The position numbers and the translations under genes were made by a program. Positions 1-10,895 of a stretch of DNA of 64,000 nucleotides are shown piece after piece. The notes under the pieces were generated by a model that saw only the letters and a list, made by a program, of their open reading frames with translations, ran no database searches and was not told the DNA's origin. The stretch is from Megamerina dolium. Taxonomy: Eukaryota; Arthropoda; Insecta; Diptera; Megamerinidae. The number at the start of each line of letters is the position of its first letter. Within the stretch, counting starts at the first letter, position 1. Location of the stretch: positions 41,364,251 to 41,428,250 of the forward strand of contig OY978530.1 in NCBI GenBank assembly GCA_963854835.1, written 5' to 3'.

Positions 1-441
1 TTCATCCCCAAAACAAAGATATCCATAGTTGTGCATTGGCTGGCGTTATATGCATTTTGTCTGTAATTTGATTTTTGCCTATATGCCTTATTATTTTGCG
101 TGTTGTTCTCACGTTATTGTACACCTGCTGCATTCCTATGCATTTTGTTTCATATGGTCAAAGTACATTTCGTTCTCATGGTATTCTGCATACGAGGTAT
201 TATGTTATTGTAGGGTGCTTTTGTAGAGGTTTAGATCATTGAATTTAATATTAATTTAATTTGGTTTAATTAAAAATTTTATTAAATTATTGTGGTACTG
301 GAATGTTTATGTTTAATATTTCGAAGGACACAGGCCAAATGAGACTATATTTATTTTTTATCGTTTGATTTTTTTAATAAAACCTTTTTTCCTACTCTAA
401 AACTTATGGGTTGTATGTTCTTGTCGTTTTCCTTTGCTTAT
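1..441. other. No recognisable gene
   Basis: AT-rich sequence without a convincing coding frame on either strand. The short open frame at 29-226 has no recognisable motif and a composition expected by chance. Nothing else is supported here. Confidence 0.6.
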
Positions 442-753
442 TTACTGATTTTCCTTAATTAGTTCGAGGGACCTGTGTATTTGATGTTTTATTAACCTAT
501 TTTGGTCTTCTGCGTTGTACAATGGTGTTCCTTTAGTTTTAAGATTTTTTACCATGTCGGTGTTAAAGCCATATAATATGCTGAAAAGTATAAAATTTGT
601 ACCATTATTAGCAACTACAATTTTTGGTATGTTGTAGAGTGCAATGACTTCGTCGTAGAAAGCTTTTGCTACCGTCACTGATTCCGCATCAGAAATGGCT
701 ACACAAATGAAAAATTTTTTAAAATCCAGGCTAGGAGAGAAAACTCTACACAA
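442..753 (-). pseudogene. Gypsy-type integrase core fragment
   Basis: A 103-residue open frame resembles the integrase catalytic core of LTR retrotransposons. It has the segment VAKAFYDEVI, then YNIPKIVV, then NNGTNF where families normally show D-x-G-T-x-F, so the second catalytic Asp appears as Asn. The downstream part (LKTKGTPLYNAEDQN) resembles the usual TTPYHPQ-like stretch. No zinc-binding N-terminus, reverse transcriptase or LTR is visible nearby, so this is an orphan fragment. Assignment to Ty3/gypsy rather than BEL is an inference. Confidence 0.55.
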
Positions 754-1123
754 GCCCCTGTGTGGCTAGAAGGTATCTAGTCGCTAATATGCAAACTTGA
801 GGTGCTCAGACAAGGTCCCATTTCAATAAGAGCCTTATTATGCTCCCGGGGTACTGGCGTGGTGGACCAACCTTCTCCTTTACTCGAACAAAATGAATTA
901 TTGGTTTTTGTTGACAAAGCAACATAACACAATGGCGAGAGCAGAAACAATAGATCACCAAAAGAGGTCGTCGCACCTCAACAGAGAGGGGAAAAGCTGC
1001 TACTCAAAACCCTATTGACATGGCACTAGCAGCTGAAAAGCCCAAAAAACTCTGCGGTTCGGGCAAAAAGAGATACAGTTACCTTATTAAAAAAGTTCTC
1101 AGGAAGAGGCATACACCAAAACC

Positions 1124-1833
1124 ATGCTCCCTATGCCCACAATAGGGTCGAAGGCGGAAAATCAAGCAACAAAAGACAGAAGTCAACCTAACAGTCACCT
1201 GTCACCAAGTGGTGACAGGCATCAAAACGGCAGTGCTCGCAAGGGACTATCCCAATACGCCCCCAACAAATGGGCTCCATCCAGAAGCTCGTTCTGGACA
1301 AAATTAAAGCCGAAAAGGAACAGACTACAAAACCAGCATTCCTGGGCGCCATCTATAAAGCAGGATACATGGTCCTGCATTGTAAGAATGGCGCGTCAAC
1401 AGACCGGCTAAAGGCGACCATCACTAATGCATTGCCTTGGGAAGGCGCCTTACTGTGGGCCATAGCGAAATCTAAGATACCTCATTCACGGGTCGGAGTG
1501 GAGTACTTCCTCAATTTCCAGTCCCTGGAGACTTCTAGAATCCTTGACTTTTTACAGAGCCAGAATAAAGGACTCTATATCAATTCGTGGCGTACACTCA
1601 AAAGAGTTGAAAGAGGATTCAATGTAACTCTGGTCCTTGCAGTTGACCAGAAATCAGCAGCCAGCCTTGTGGAATCCGGCGAGAAGGTGAATTTCTGCTT
1701 CAGTCAGGTGACCTTTAAGCTAAAAGCTGCACCCGTCAATGCTAACGTGCTGGTGGATAAAATGGAAGCAGTTGAGTTGGAAGAAGAGGACGAAGGTACT
1801 CCACACAACCCCAACCCTGCAACCAAAGCATGA
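1124..1833 (+). pseudogene. LINE ORF1 protein (DUF4780-like)
   Basis: ORF1 of the LOA-group LINE. The open frame 1270-1833 (187 aa) gives a globular segment typical of DUF4780 proteins that precede LINE endonucleases in insects, e.g. ALPWEGALLWAI and INSWRTLKRVERGFNV, ending in an acidic tail (VELEEEDEG). The upstream part lies in another frame: the segment coding IKTAVLARDYPN near 1210-1250 is one frame away, so a frameshift sits at about 1260. The protein is presumed to bind element RNA. Its TGA stop at 1831-1833 overlaps the ATG of ORF2 (1830-1832) as ATGA, a coupling arrangement common in LINEs. Confidence 0.65.
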
Positions 1834-4760
1834 AGTGCATCCAGGCAAATCTTCACCATGCCAAGGCTGCAACTAAGGCCGAACTTAGCAGAAGGTTTGC
1901 CGACATAGGTTTGCCCTATATTGGTGCAAGTAAGGACCACTACAAACTAACAGAGCTAATGCAAACAGAAGTAATAAACCTACCTTCGAAAATGCCATAT
2001 GACAAGAGGTCCTTGATTTAACGCTCATTTCAAACAACTCACTTGATATGATCACAAAATGGAGACTTTCAGATGAGGACTCAATGTCTGATCATAAGCA
2101 CTTTTATCTTTAAAATGATGGGACTAATTAAGAGCGAAATGCTCTATAGAAGCGCTAAAGCAACCAACTGAGATAAAAACTCAGAATCAAAACTACCCAG
2201 AAGCATGCTTCCCATAAAATTGACAGAGGAATTGGATGCATCAGTTGGAACCTTGACTGACTGCAGTCCACTCAAAACAAAATCGTCAACAAAGAGGGTT
2301 CCTTGGTGGAACAAAGAACTTGCCAATCTTCGTCAAATAGCAAGATCTAAATTCAATGATGCAAAGAAAAACAAAACAAGGGACGAATATAGGAAAGCCC
2401 TGACATTATATACCAAGGAACTAAGAAAATCTAAAAGGAACTCATGGATAAAATTATGTGAGGAACATAGAGATGTCCCAACCACAGCCAGAATACAAAA
2501 GTTATTGTCCAAGTGAACCCGAATGGGCACACTAAAGGCACCGGATGGTACCAGCTCAAACACTTTTGACAGTACACTAGAGCTTCTTTTTAGAACTCAT
2601 TTCCCTGAATATCGGCTTAACACAACCAGTGACAACGATCAAAGAGTGTCAGCATACAATCACTATAGGGCAAGAAACTCTACTATCTCTATAATAGTCA
2701 ACTTCGAAAGGGTAGAATGGGCAATCAACTCGTTCAAACCCTACAAGTCACCCGAACCTGATAGTATATTCCCAGCCCTACTTTCTAAAGGGACCAAGAG
2801 ATTAATAAACATCTTGGTTCAAATCTTCAGATCTAGCTTAATATTGGGATATGTTCCAAAAATTTTATATTTAGGGTTATATTCCTACCAAAGGGCGGCA
2901 ACAAACCCCCTAAACCTACCAATTCCTACAGGCCAATCAGTCTTACGTCCTTCATGTTGGAAACCATGGAAAAGATATTAGCCTAAGAGAGGCGGTAATT
3001 TCTAACACTTCACTACACAAACTATAATTTGCTTAGCAAAAAGGAAAATCTACAGTCACAGCACTTGAGGGTTCTTTCGAACTTACAGTCAATAGAACTA
3101 GCACTCTCCAATAAAGGAACAGATCCACCAATAGTAAAATGTGTAAGCAATATTCTAAACCAAAGATCAATCCCAGCCCCTTTAGTGGAAGCCAACCTAC
3201 AGCGGTAAAGGGATGTCCGCAGCGGGGTGTACTATCATCGCTGCAATGATCCTTACTAGCTGACGACATAATACAGATTCTTAACAATAAAGGGTTGAAA
3301 ACAATTGGATATGTTGAAGATGAAAAGACTATAGGAGACTTAATGAAAGATGGCTTAAATACAACATAGGAGTGGTGTCAGAAAGCGGGGTTACCAATTA
3401 AACCCATCAAATCCTCTATCACCCCCTTCACCAGAAAAAGACAGAGATACCCATGAAAGAAGAGATAAAATATCTAGGAATTATACTGGATAAAAAACTC
3501 ACATGGGCAGCACAGCTCAATTCAGAAATAACAAATGCCAAGAAAAACCTTTGGACTACAAAGCAACCTCTAGGGAAATCCTAGGGTCTGAGTCCCAAAA
3601 TAAACTTCTGGATTTACACCCAAATGGTTAGACCCATCATACTATATGGGGCATTGGTATAGTGGATAAAAACCAATCAAATAACAGTTATATCAAAACT
3701 GTGCAGATTACAAAGGCTAGCGTCACAGGGGATATGAAAACCACACCAATTGCTGGCATGGAAGCGTTGTTAAACTAACTACCGCTACACATAGCAATAC
3801 CAGAGGCTGCTGCAATGCAAGCACTCTCAATCCATATGAAAGAAAAATTCAAACCAGGTAATCTGATTGGACACCTAGAGATCTTAAACAAGGTCGGAAA
3901 TGTTACACATATGACACAGACAAGTGACCACACAGACCAAGTACTCAATTTCACCAAGAGATACAATGTAACTTTCCCATCAAGGAAGGTGTGGAACACT
4001 AGCCCAGCATGGTTACACGATGATTCGCAAAAATGGTACACTGATGGATCTAAAACGCTTCAGGATATAGGAGCAGGAATAGTGTGACCAATAACACCAA
4101 GTGCGGATACCACAATTTTTCATGCGGAGCTCTATGCTATAATGGAAACAGTGGAAATCTTATCCAAAAAATGACTCCAAAGAGTCAAAATTAAAATACT
4201 CTCAGACAGTCAATCAGTCCTCAAAGCTCTTAAAAGCTACACATTCATATCAAAAGTAATCACAGAGTGCAACAATGCACTCAACAAACTGGCCACCCAT
4301 ATTCAGGTCTCTCTGATCTAGGTGCCAGGACTTAAAGGACACGAAGGAAATGAAAAAGCGGACCTTTATGCCAAAAAAGTCGCTGAATAAACAACATAAA
4401 ACAATATAAACAACATAAAACAGGATACCAAGAAATGGATCTAACACAAAATCAGAGACTATTGGAATGACATTAGAAATCTCAACCACTCCAAAAAAAA
4501 AAAATCCTGAGTTTTGATGCCAAAAGAGCAAACATCTCTCTAACCTTAAACAAAAAGAGGCTTAGATTACTCTCCGGAGCACTAACCCTCCACTCCGCAT
4601 GCAATAAACACTTACACAAAATAGGAATATCTAACAAAAGTAGTTGTATATTCTGCTGTGATGAGGAAGAGTGAAGAAGAGTCCATGGAACACTTAATTA
4701 CAACCTGTGATGCTCTAGGAGACACAAAATCCTATATTCATACTTACTAGAAAATGAAGA
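1830..4760 (+). pseudogene. LINE ORF2 (endonuclease-RT-RNase H), broken
   Basis: ORF2 begins KCIQANLHHAKAATKAEL, the typical start of an R1/LOA-type apurinic endonuclease, and stays open only to 2021. The endonuclease centre is mostly deleted. The linker (2205-2516) has VPWWNKELANLRQIAR and a Lys/Arg-rich coiled stretch. RT begins at 2523-2981 with FKPYKSPEPDSIFPALL. The FADD-box part near 3270-3420 is scrambled. RNase H at about 4030-4400 keeps all four acidic positions by eye but carries TGA/TAG stops. The product would reverse-transcribe LINE RNA at the target site; this copy cannot be active. Confidence 0.65.
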
Positions 4761-5210
4761 TCTTCAAATGCACTCCACGAAGGAGCTGGTTTGATTCCTC
4801 GATAAATTAAATATCAAGAGACATTTGAGCCAAGAAACGTGGTTTAATTTGCTACGTTATAGACAGAAAGGTCATAAGTAGATTGAGTGCCCCAAAAAAC
4901 ATAACAGTGGATTTCGATGTTAACGTAAGGGGAAAGCTATTTGTATACGCAAATATTTGGCGTACTGTGTGTGCCAAAAATGATGTGAATTTACTGCGAA
5001 ATAACTGCTAAAGAAAAAATTGTAGTATTTACTTCAAGGGGTTGTGTGATTCAGATGAGAATGTGCTTACAACGGCTTCGTTAGTAGACGGAGTTTATCG
5101 GTTGGATAATTCAAGTGAATTGGCATTAGCAACAATCGAATCGAATTACTAGATAGAAATGTGGCACCGAAGGTTAGGTCATCTGAATCTGAATTTGGGT
5201 ATTACGTTCT

Positions 5211-5957
5211 GTGGGAACGGCCGGAGCATTGCATGTGTTGCATGTTGCAAGGGAAAGCAAACACGAAAACCACATCCAAGTAACACAATTGTTTGAGCTA
5301 GTGCATGCATATTTAGATGGAAAAATGGATTGTGTATCTATTGGAGGTAATAAGTTCTGCTTAATAGTTATTGTTGACGATTTCAGTCGTCGTATATTTG
5401 TTCACATGTTAAAACATAAGAATGAGGCATTCGAATGATTTTGCTTATTTAAAAGACTTGTTGAAAATGAAACCGGTTTGACCATTAAAAAACTAGGAAG
5501 TGATACTGGTACTGAATTTGTTTTAAACCCTTTTAAGCACTTTCTTGATAAACATGGAATTCAGCATCAAACATCAGTGGCATATACACCAGTGGTTTGG
5601 CAGAAGGTACGATTCGGAGTTTGACTAAAAAAGCAAGATGTATGCTACGGGATGCGGACTTACCAAAATGCTATTCGGCAGAAGCAATGAATACCTCAGA
5701 TTATATCAAGAATCACACAACCTCAGCAGTCTCAGCAGTTATAAATCACCGATTGAAATTTGGAGTGGAAACAAGCCAAACACTTTAACGTCTTCGGCTC
5801 ACTAGCCATGGCGATGATACCCAAGGAAAGACGACAGAAATTTCATGAAAAATCGCAAGAGATGTTATTTGTTGGCTATAGTGTAGAACAAAAAGGCTAT
5901 CGATTGGTGAATCGGAAAACCAACGAAATCAGAATATGTAGAGCTTCTCAAATCTGA
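5211..5957 (+). pseudogene. Copia integrase fragments
   Basis: Three overlapping open frames together cover a copia integrase: 5211-5438 (MDCVSIGGNKFCLIVIVDDF, the first catalytic Asp region), 5597-5788 (AEGTIRSLTKKARCML, after the third acidic residue) and 5760-5957 (HFNVFGSLAMAMIPKERR with FVGYSVEQKGYRL). The second catalytic segment near 5500 reads DTGTEF and is interrupted by frameshifts. Normal copia integrases are about 400 residues, so most of the domain survives in pieces. The enzyme would insert element cDNA into chromosomes; it cannot be made here. Confidence 0.7.
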
Positions 5958-6001
5958 ATTTTAATAACAAAGTTTTAGAGTCCTTTCCAGATGATGGTGA
6001 G

Positions 6002-6800
6002 ATGAACGCACCTGAAATGATTGAGGGCGTTATTGAAAACAATGACGATACTATTGTTGCTGAATCATCAAAACGTTTTCAAAGTGATACAGGCGTACAG
6101 CATAGCCTAAACAATACTGGTGATGAAACTTTGAGTACTACAACTGATTTTGAAGATGTATCTGGGGACTACACATGCATTCCATCAAACCAAATTATGA
6201 AACAGATGATAGTAACGTAGGACAAATATTTGCTGAAGATAGCAATGAGCATATTATACAGAGATAAGAGCGAAAATCGAAACCAGTACAACGTTTTGCT
6301 AATTGGGATGATGAAGATGAAATGTGCAATGCAGAACCGGTCACCGTAAACGTAGCGCTCAATGGGTATGATGGAGAATATTGAAAAGCAGCGATGGATG
6401 ATGAATATCGTTCATTGATTGAAAACAACACGATACGCAACTAGTGGGTCTTCGAACAAAAGACCGACTCAAATGGTAACGTTGTGTGATATAAGGCGCG
6501 ATTAGTTGCCAAGGGATGTAGCCAGCGACTGGGTATCGATTACCCAGAAATGTATTAACCACTCGTCAGATACTCATCATTACGTTCACTTATAGCATTG
6601 ACAGTTGAAATGAATTTGATCATCGAACAAATGGAGGTTGTGACAGCTTTTTTACATGGCGATGTATATGAGACTATTTATATGCATCAACCATTATATG
6701 CATCTACGATGATGGAAGTAATCGCGTATATAAATTGAAGAGATCAATTTACGGTTTAAAGCAGTCTAGTTGGCAATGGAATGTGAAATTAAACGATTAA
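6002..6800 (+). pseudogene. Copia IN-RT spacer and RT N-terminus
   Basis: The frame 6002-6220 is the acidic, Ser/Asn-rich linker normal between copia integrase and RT. RT homology begins near 6390 with MDDEYRSLIENNTI, continues through YKARLVAKGCSQ-like and TAFLHGDVYETIYM (about 6640-6690), and ends with IYGLKQSSWQW at about 6770. The catalytic YVDD portion is absent because the element is cut at 6826. In-frame stops occur (for example near 6380 and 6440). Confidence 0.7.
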
Positions 6801-6826
6801 ACCAATTCATGTTTTTACGTACGTCG

Positions 6827-7845
6827 TGCCGATTATCTCAATATCATCGGCATACGCCAACAGCATGACAATTTTGTTGAAGATAGTTCCATTATGCCGT
6901 AGAGCAGCAGCTCGTATTATTTTCTCCATAATAAGATTGAAGAAGTCGCACGATATCGAATCACCTCGTGTGAAACCACGTTCGGTAATAAACGGCGGGG
7001 AGAGGTCCTTCCTAATTTTCAGTGAACTACGGGAGTTACACAGTGTCATTCTACAAAGTCGAATAAGCTTTGCAGGAATACCGAACTCAGACATTGTTGT
7101 GTAGAGGTAATCCTTTAGCGGACTGTCGAAAGCGGCTTTATAATCAACAAATAAATGGTGTGTGTCGATCTGTTTTTCTTGGGTCTTTTCCAGGATTTAG
7201 CGAAGTGTGAAAATCTGTCCGATGGTAGATTTACCAGGTCTGAAGTCACACTTGTAAGGTCCAGGTTGTTAATCAGAGGCTTCAATCTTTCACACAGTAC
7301 GCTCGGCAAGACCTTGTATACTTTGCTAAGAAAACTTTCTTATGTACGGGACTGTACGCTCAGTCTCCAATCATCGGGCATGCTTTCATCCGACCATCTT
7401 CTGCTTACGAGCTGGTGCATGCTGGTGAGCAGCTCATCGCCTGAGGTCTTAAACAACTCGGCACGCAGGTCATCAGCAACTGCAGCTTTGTTGTTTTTCA
7501 GCCTAGAAGTGGCCTCATCATAGTCGGGTGGTGGAACATCTATTACAATCATCCGTGATTGTGGAGCTCGGGAGATCTCCTTTGCTGGCGGGATTGTTTG
7601 AGGCGTCGCCATTCAGCAACGAAGAGAAGTGTTTCCCCCATAAGCTCTCTCTTCTTACGCCTGAAAGGACGTTTCTGCGCATTCTTCTTCCCTCTGTATC
7701 GCTCCTTAACAGCTCGCGTGGCACCTGGTCGTACGGTTTTTCTGTAGGCGGTGTCTTTCTCTGCGGTAGCGTCACTCTCCTGATCATACCACTCATTCCT
7801 CAGAGGCCAGTAGAAACCGATTACGTCCTCAACAGGACTAGTCAT
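6827..7845 (-). pseudogene. RTE linker and RT domain, copy A
   Basis: Frames 7549-7845, 7518-7796 and 7340-7612 give the basic linker (KERYRGKKNAQKRPFRRKKR) and the RT finger region (RLKNNKAAVADDLRAELFK, then MPDDWRLSV). Frames 7115-7309 and 6807-7094 give LCERLKPLINNL, the segment RGFTRGDSISCDFFNLIMEK and AYADDIEIIG with the catalytic Asp pair. Several frame changes and stops interrupt it. Confidence 0.7.
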
Positions 7846-8060
7846 GGAGTGTGATATGTGTGTTCACTGTGCGCATATTTTATCAAGAGGAGGAGTGTTC
7901 TGCATAAGCAGATCCGATAATCGAGTGGAAAAGGCGTTTGCGCTCTCTGGTGATTCCAGCTTATTGACGTTAGGCTTTGTCTGTGTGCGACTTCGTTTAT
8001 TTTGGCGATACATTCGCACCTTAGCTGCACATGATGGCACCACGGACAAAAGTACGTGCA

Positions 8061-8758
8061 TCACACTAGAAGCATACTTCCGTCGATCATCACGTGATTA
8101 ATTTGGTATTTCCTTCGTTGATCTGGAGACATCCACGTCGCTTTATGGATGCCGAGATGCTGAAATCTGGTACCACTAGTTACCATGTTCCATGCTGCGG
8201 CGAAATCGATCAACCTCATTCCATTATCGGAAGTATTCTGGTGGAGGCTGAATTTTCCGACAGTTGAACCAAAGGTACTTTTCTTGCCCATCCTGGCATT
8301 GATGTCGCCAAGCACGATTTTGTTATAGTGTTGGGGGCAGCGGTCATAAACCACTTCGAAGCGCTGAAAGAAGCTGTTTTTCGTCGCATCGTTTTTCTTA
8401 TTCATCGGGGTGTTGGCACATATTATGTTGAAATTTTTTGCCTTTATGCGGTTTGTTGCCAGCTGCTCATTCACAGGTGTGAACTGCGAGACAAGATGTC
8501 GCAGTCTCTTTCTGACAACAAATCCACATCCGCGTTTGTGCCTCTCCGCGTGGCAACTGTAATATATATCACAGGATGCTCATTTAGAGCAACCCTGTGC
8601 CGTCCATAACATTTCCTGAAGTGCGTTGATGTCAGCCTTATATTTTCCGAGGACATCAACCAGCTGGATAGAGATACCTTTCTTATAGAGGAACCGGATA
8701 TGTCAGGTACATATCTGTAAAGTGTGGTCCTTTTTCTGTTTGTGGGGGTCATCAACAA
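8061..8758 (-). pseudogene. RTE endonuclease domain, copy A
   Basis: Two adjoining open frames (8471-8758 and 8061-8474) encode most of an apurinic-like endonuclease. The first holds KCYGRHRVALNEHPVIYITV; the second holds NIICANTPMN, YDRCPQHYNKIVLGDINARM (metal-binding D/N) and INHVMIDGS near the end. They overlap by 4 nt in different frames, marking a frameshift. The same break exists in copy B, so it predates the duplication. The domain would nick target DNA to prime reverse transcription. Confidence 0.7.
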
Positions 8759-9035
8759 AAGGGGTAATTCTTATTCGAGGCACGGTTTGATTTTTCATTG
8801 GGTGAGAGTTTTTATGTGGTGGTGAGATTTTCGCAACTCACTATAGCCGACTCCAAGCCGATACCAAGAAGACGTTGCCTGGTGGTCGCCACGTGAAGGA
8901 CCTCCATTAAAAAGTGAAGGTAGCATCACATAGCGCGCAGAACAAACTACATGGCGTCCAGTGAGTTGACTTGCAATGACTTCAACAACGATTTCCCTAT
9001 CCCCACCCGGTTGAGGCAGTTAAACACGTTATCTT

Positions 9036-9170
9036 ACGAAAACATCACCATTATAAATAGTGTGTTTAATATACTCATCGAGTAAGTAGAGTTGCCATAT
9101 TTCAACATTCGTACTTAATCGATGAGTACTTAATAGATAAGTACTTCAATTCACAAAAAAAAAATAACCT
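9036..9170 (-). repeat. Possible copia 3' LTR stub
   Basis: Immediately downstream (leftwards) of the copia polyprotein end there is a purine-rich run and then TGTGAATTGAAGTAC on the minus strand, followed by repeated AAGTACTCATCGA-type words. It could be the first ~100 bases of an LTR cut off by the RTE leader. Only position and the TG start support this. Confidence 0.25.
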
Positions 9171-10045
9171 TCATCTAGTTACCCATCTTAAGTCCATTTC
9201 AAAGGAACAAAATTTGTGTTTCTCAAATGGCACAGCTTTAGAAAGATAACCGGCTATCATTCTATCGGTACTTATTTTACAAATTTTGATAGTTTTGTTT
9301 TGAACAATATCTCTAATAAAATGATGTCTTATATATATGTGTTTGGTTCTTGCGCTATATGCTTCGTTTTGTGCCAATTCAGTTTCACCCTTGTTGTCGC
9401 AATAAATATGAAAGGTTGATTTATTATCTCCGATAGTTTCATATTTCAGTTGCCTAAGCCAAATCGCCTCTTGATATGCTACAGTGGGTTGCTTCTTGCA
9501 TACCCAAGCAATGGCGCTACCTTTGCATAAGAAAATGTATCAGCTACAGGATTCTCGATCACAAAAACTTTATGCCCAGTCTGCATCCGTGTAAGCACAC
9601 AATTCCTTATATTCGCCATTCTTGCAAAATTTTAATTTGTAATCTAGCGTACCTTTTATGTAACGTAAGATACGTTTCACCGGCTTCCAATGTGCTAATC
9701 CAGAATTTTGATTGAATTGGCTCACATTGGTAACGCTAAATGCAATATCTGGTCGTGTGCACTGTGTCAAATATAATATTCTACCAACAGCCTTTGATAA
9801 GGTATTGACTCCATTTGTTTACGATCAATTTGTGTAGTTGGTGACATTTCTGTTGTCAGTTTTTGATTTGGATCACTTGGTAATTCCACGGGATCGCATT
9901 CAAACATATTGAATTTCCTCAATACTAACTCTGCGTATTTTCTTTTATTCAAAGTAATTACCCCATTACTTCGATCATGTTTAATGTGAATTCCAGAGGC
10001 AGTGTGTGTTAAAGTGTTAAAGTTCTTTATCAACACAGACTTCAA
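9171..10045 (-). pseudogene. Copia RT C-terminus and RNase H, unit 1
   Basis: On the minus strand, 10045-9767 holds the RT end (KRKYAELVLRKFNMFECDPV), 9770-9570 holds TQCTRPDIAFSVTNVSQF and WKPVKRILRYIKGTLDY with YTDADWA, and 9377-9171 holds TKHIYIRHHFIRDIV with STDRMIAGYLSKAVP, the normal end of a copia polyprotein. A 1-base deletion separates the first two frames (near 9768). The conserved stretch with the RNase H catalytic Glu, expected after KKQPT, is missing at 9482. Copia RNase H removes the RNA strand of the hybrid; this copy is dead. Confidence 0.75.
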
Positions 10046-10119
10046 TTGACCTTTTCACGATGTATTATGTAAAAGCTTCTAAAAGACGAAGCTCAGAAAA
10101 AGTGATGTCACAAGGGTTC
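9482..10119. repeat. 638-bp direct repeat, unit 1
   Basis: This segment is repeated at 10126-10763 at an offset of exactly 644 bases, with only the 6-base spacer AGGCTT between units. The peptides coded by both units are identical. The unit covers copia RT/RNase H plus the first ~50 bases of a SINE body. It ends in GATGTCACAAGGGTTC. Confidence 0.9.
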
Positions 10120-10125
10120 AGGCTT

Positions 10126-10763
10126 CAGTGGGTTGCTTCTTGCATACCCAAGCAATGGCGCTACCTTTGCATAAGAAAATGTATCAGCTACAGGATTCTC
10201 GATCACAAAAACTTTATGCCCAGTCTGCATCCGTGTAAGCACACAATTCCTTATATTCGCCATTCTTGCAAAATTTTAATTTGTAATCTAGCGTACCTTT
10301 TATGTAACGTAAGATACGTTTCACCGGCTTCCAATGTGCTAATCCAGAATTTTGATTGAATTGGCTCACATTGGTAACGCTAAATGCAATATCTGGTCGT
10401 GTGCACTGTGTCAAATATAATATTCTACCAACAGCCTTTGATAAGGTATTGACTCCATTTGTTTACGATCAATTTGTGTAGTTGGTGACATTTCTGTTGT
10501 CAGTTTTTGATTTGGATCACTTGGTAATTCCACGGGATCGCATTCAAACATATTGAATTTCCTCAATACTAACTCTGCGTATTTTCTTTTATTCAAAGTA
10601 ATTACCCCATTACTTCGATCATGTTTAATGTGAATTCCAGAGGCAGTGTGTGTTAAAGTGTTAAAGTTCTTTATCAACACAGACTTCAATTGACCTTTTC
10701 ACGATGTATTATGTAAAAGCTTCTAAAAGACGAAGCTCAGAAAAAGTGATGTCACAAGGGTTC
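10126..10763. repeat. 638-bp direct repeat, unit 2
   Basis: Second copy of the 9482-10119 segment, encoding on the minus strand the same copia fragments (10689-10411 and 10414-10214), including the same 1-base deletion. It continues at its right end into the rest of the SINE body, so this unit preserves the original right junction. Lack of divergence implies a very recent event or an assembly duplication. Confidence 0.9.
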
Positions 10764-10895
10764 TGCCATTCGGAACCGGCTAAAATAAGTAGGTCCCTTC
10801 TAATACTGTCCAAATTTAGCACGCACAATAGTAATGGAAGAGAAGCTCGGCCAATGAGCCCTTCGGGGCTTTAAGTACCACATATTTATTTATTT
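10713..10895 (+). mobile_element. SINE fragment, 5' truncated
   Basis: Matches in reverse orientation the body of the tRNA-headed SINE at 54230-54620. Shared words are GTGATGTCACAAGGG, TCTGCC, AGTAGG, CCCTTCTAAT and CTGTCCAAATTTA in the same order and spacing. The tRNA-like head is missing. It ends in a (TATTT)-like tail near 10885-10910. Pol III transcription is impossible without the head. Confidence 0.6.

Larger units (their letters stand above)
940..4815 (+). mobile_element. LOA-group LINE relic, near full length
   Basis: A decayed non-LTR retrotransposon in the order ORF1 (DUF4780-like), apurinic endonuclease, endonuclease-RT linker, reverse transcriptase, RNase H and a C-terminal Cys/His cluster. 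Retention of an RNase H (WYTDGSK near 4035, HAELYAI near 4120, LSDSQS near 4200, GNEKAD near 4345) is known for LOA/R1/I-group LINEs. The C-terminal zinc-like motif CIFCCDEEE followed by HLITTC lies at about 4650-4710. Stops and frameshifts occur throughout. It abuts a copia relic at about 4815. No poly-A tail or target-site duplication was found. Confidence 0.7.
4816..6826 (+). mobile_element. Copia (Ty1) retrotransposon, 5' portion
   Basis: Copia-type Gag-Pol relic in the correct order on the plus strand. A decayed nucleocapsid knuckle reads RQKGHK then IECPKKHN at about 4855-4910. The GAG-pre-integrase motif WHRRLGHLNLN is at about 5160. The integrase core is at about 5290-5560 and IN C-terminal parts continue to 5957. 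The RT begins after an acidic spacer near 6390 and reaches IYGLKQSSWQW at about 6770. The protease is missing. It stops at 6826 where an RTE LINE joins in the opposite orientation. No LTR was found on the 5' side. Confidence 0.75.
6827..9035 (-). mobile_element. RTE LINE copy A
   Basis: RTE-clade LINE relic on the minus strand, nearly identical to the plus-strand copy at 11642-13620 (one residue difference over a 95-residue frame). Reading leftwards from about 9035: leader, apurinic endonuclease (8758-8061), linker, and RT (7612-6827) ending at YADDIEIIG. The endonuclease shows NKIVLGDINARMG and a TWMSPDQRRKYQINHVMID segment, hallmarks of RTE elements often annotated as craniofacial-development-protein-2-like. 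The 3' third of RT and the tail are missing; the break at 6827 lies just after the catalytic ADD motif. Homology to copy B ends at about 8880 on the right, but sequence typical of the leader continues to about 9035. Confidence 0.75.

Noticed and set aside
29..226. 65-codon frame with Cys/His-rich peptide
   Set aside because: Composition reflects AT-rich DNA; no domain, splice sites or neighbours support a gene.
9060..9160. Short inverted words around ACTCATCGA as a MITE
   Set aside because: Pairs are only about 10 bases and better explained as an LTR stub or chance.
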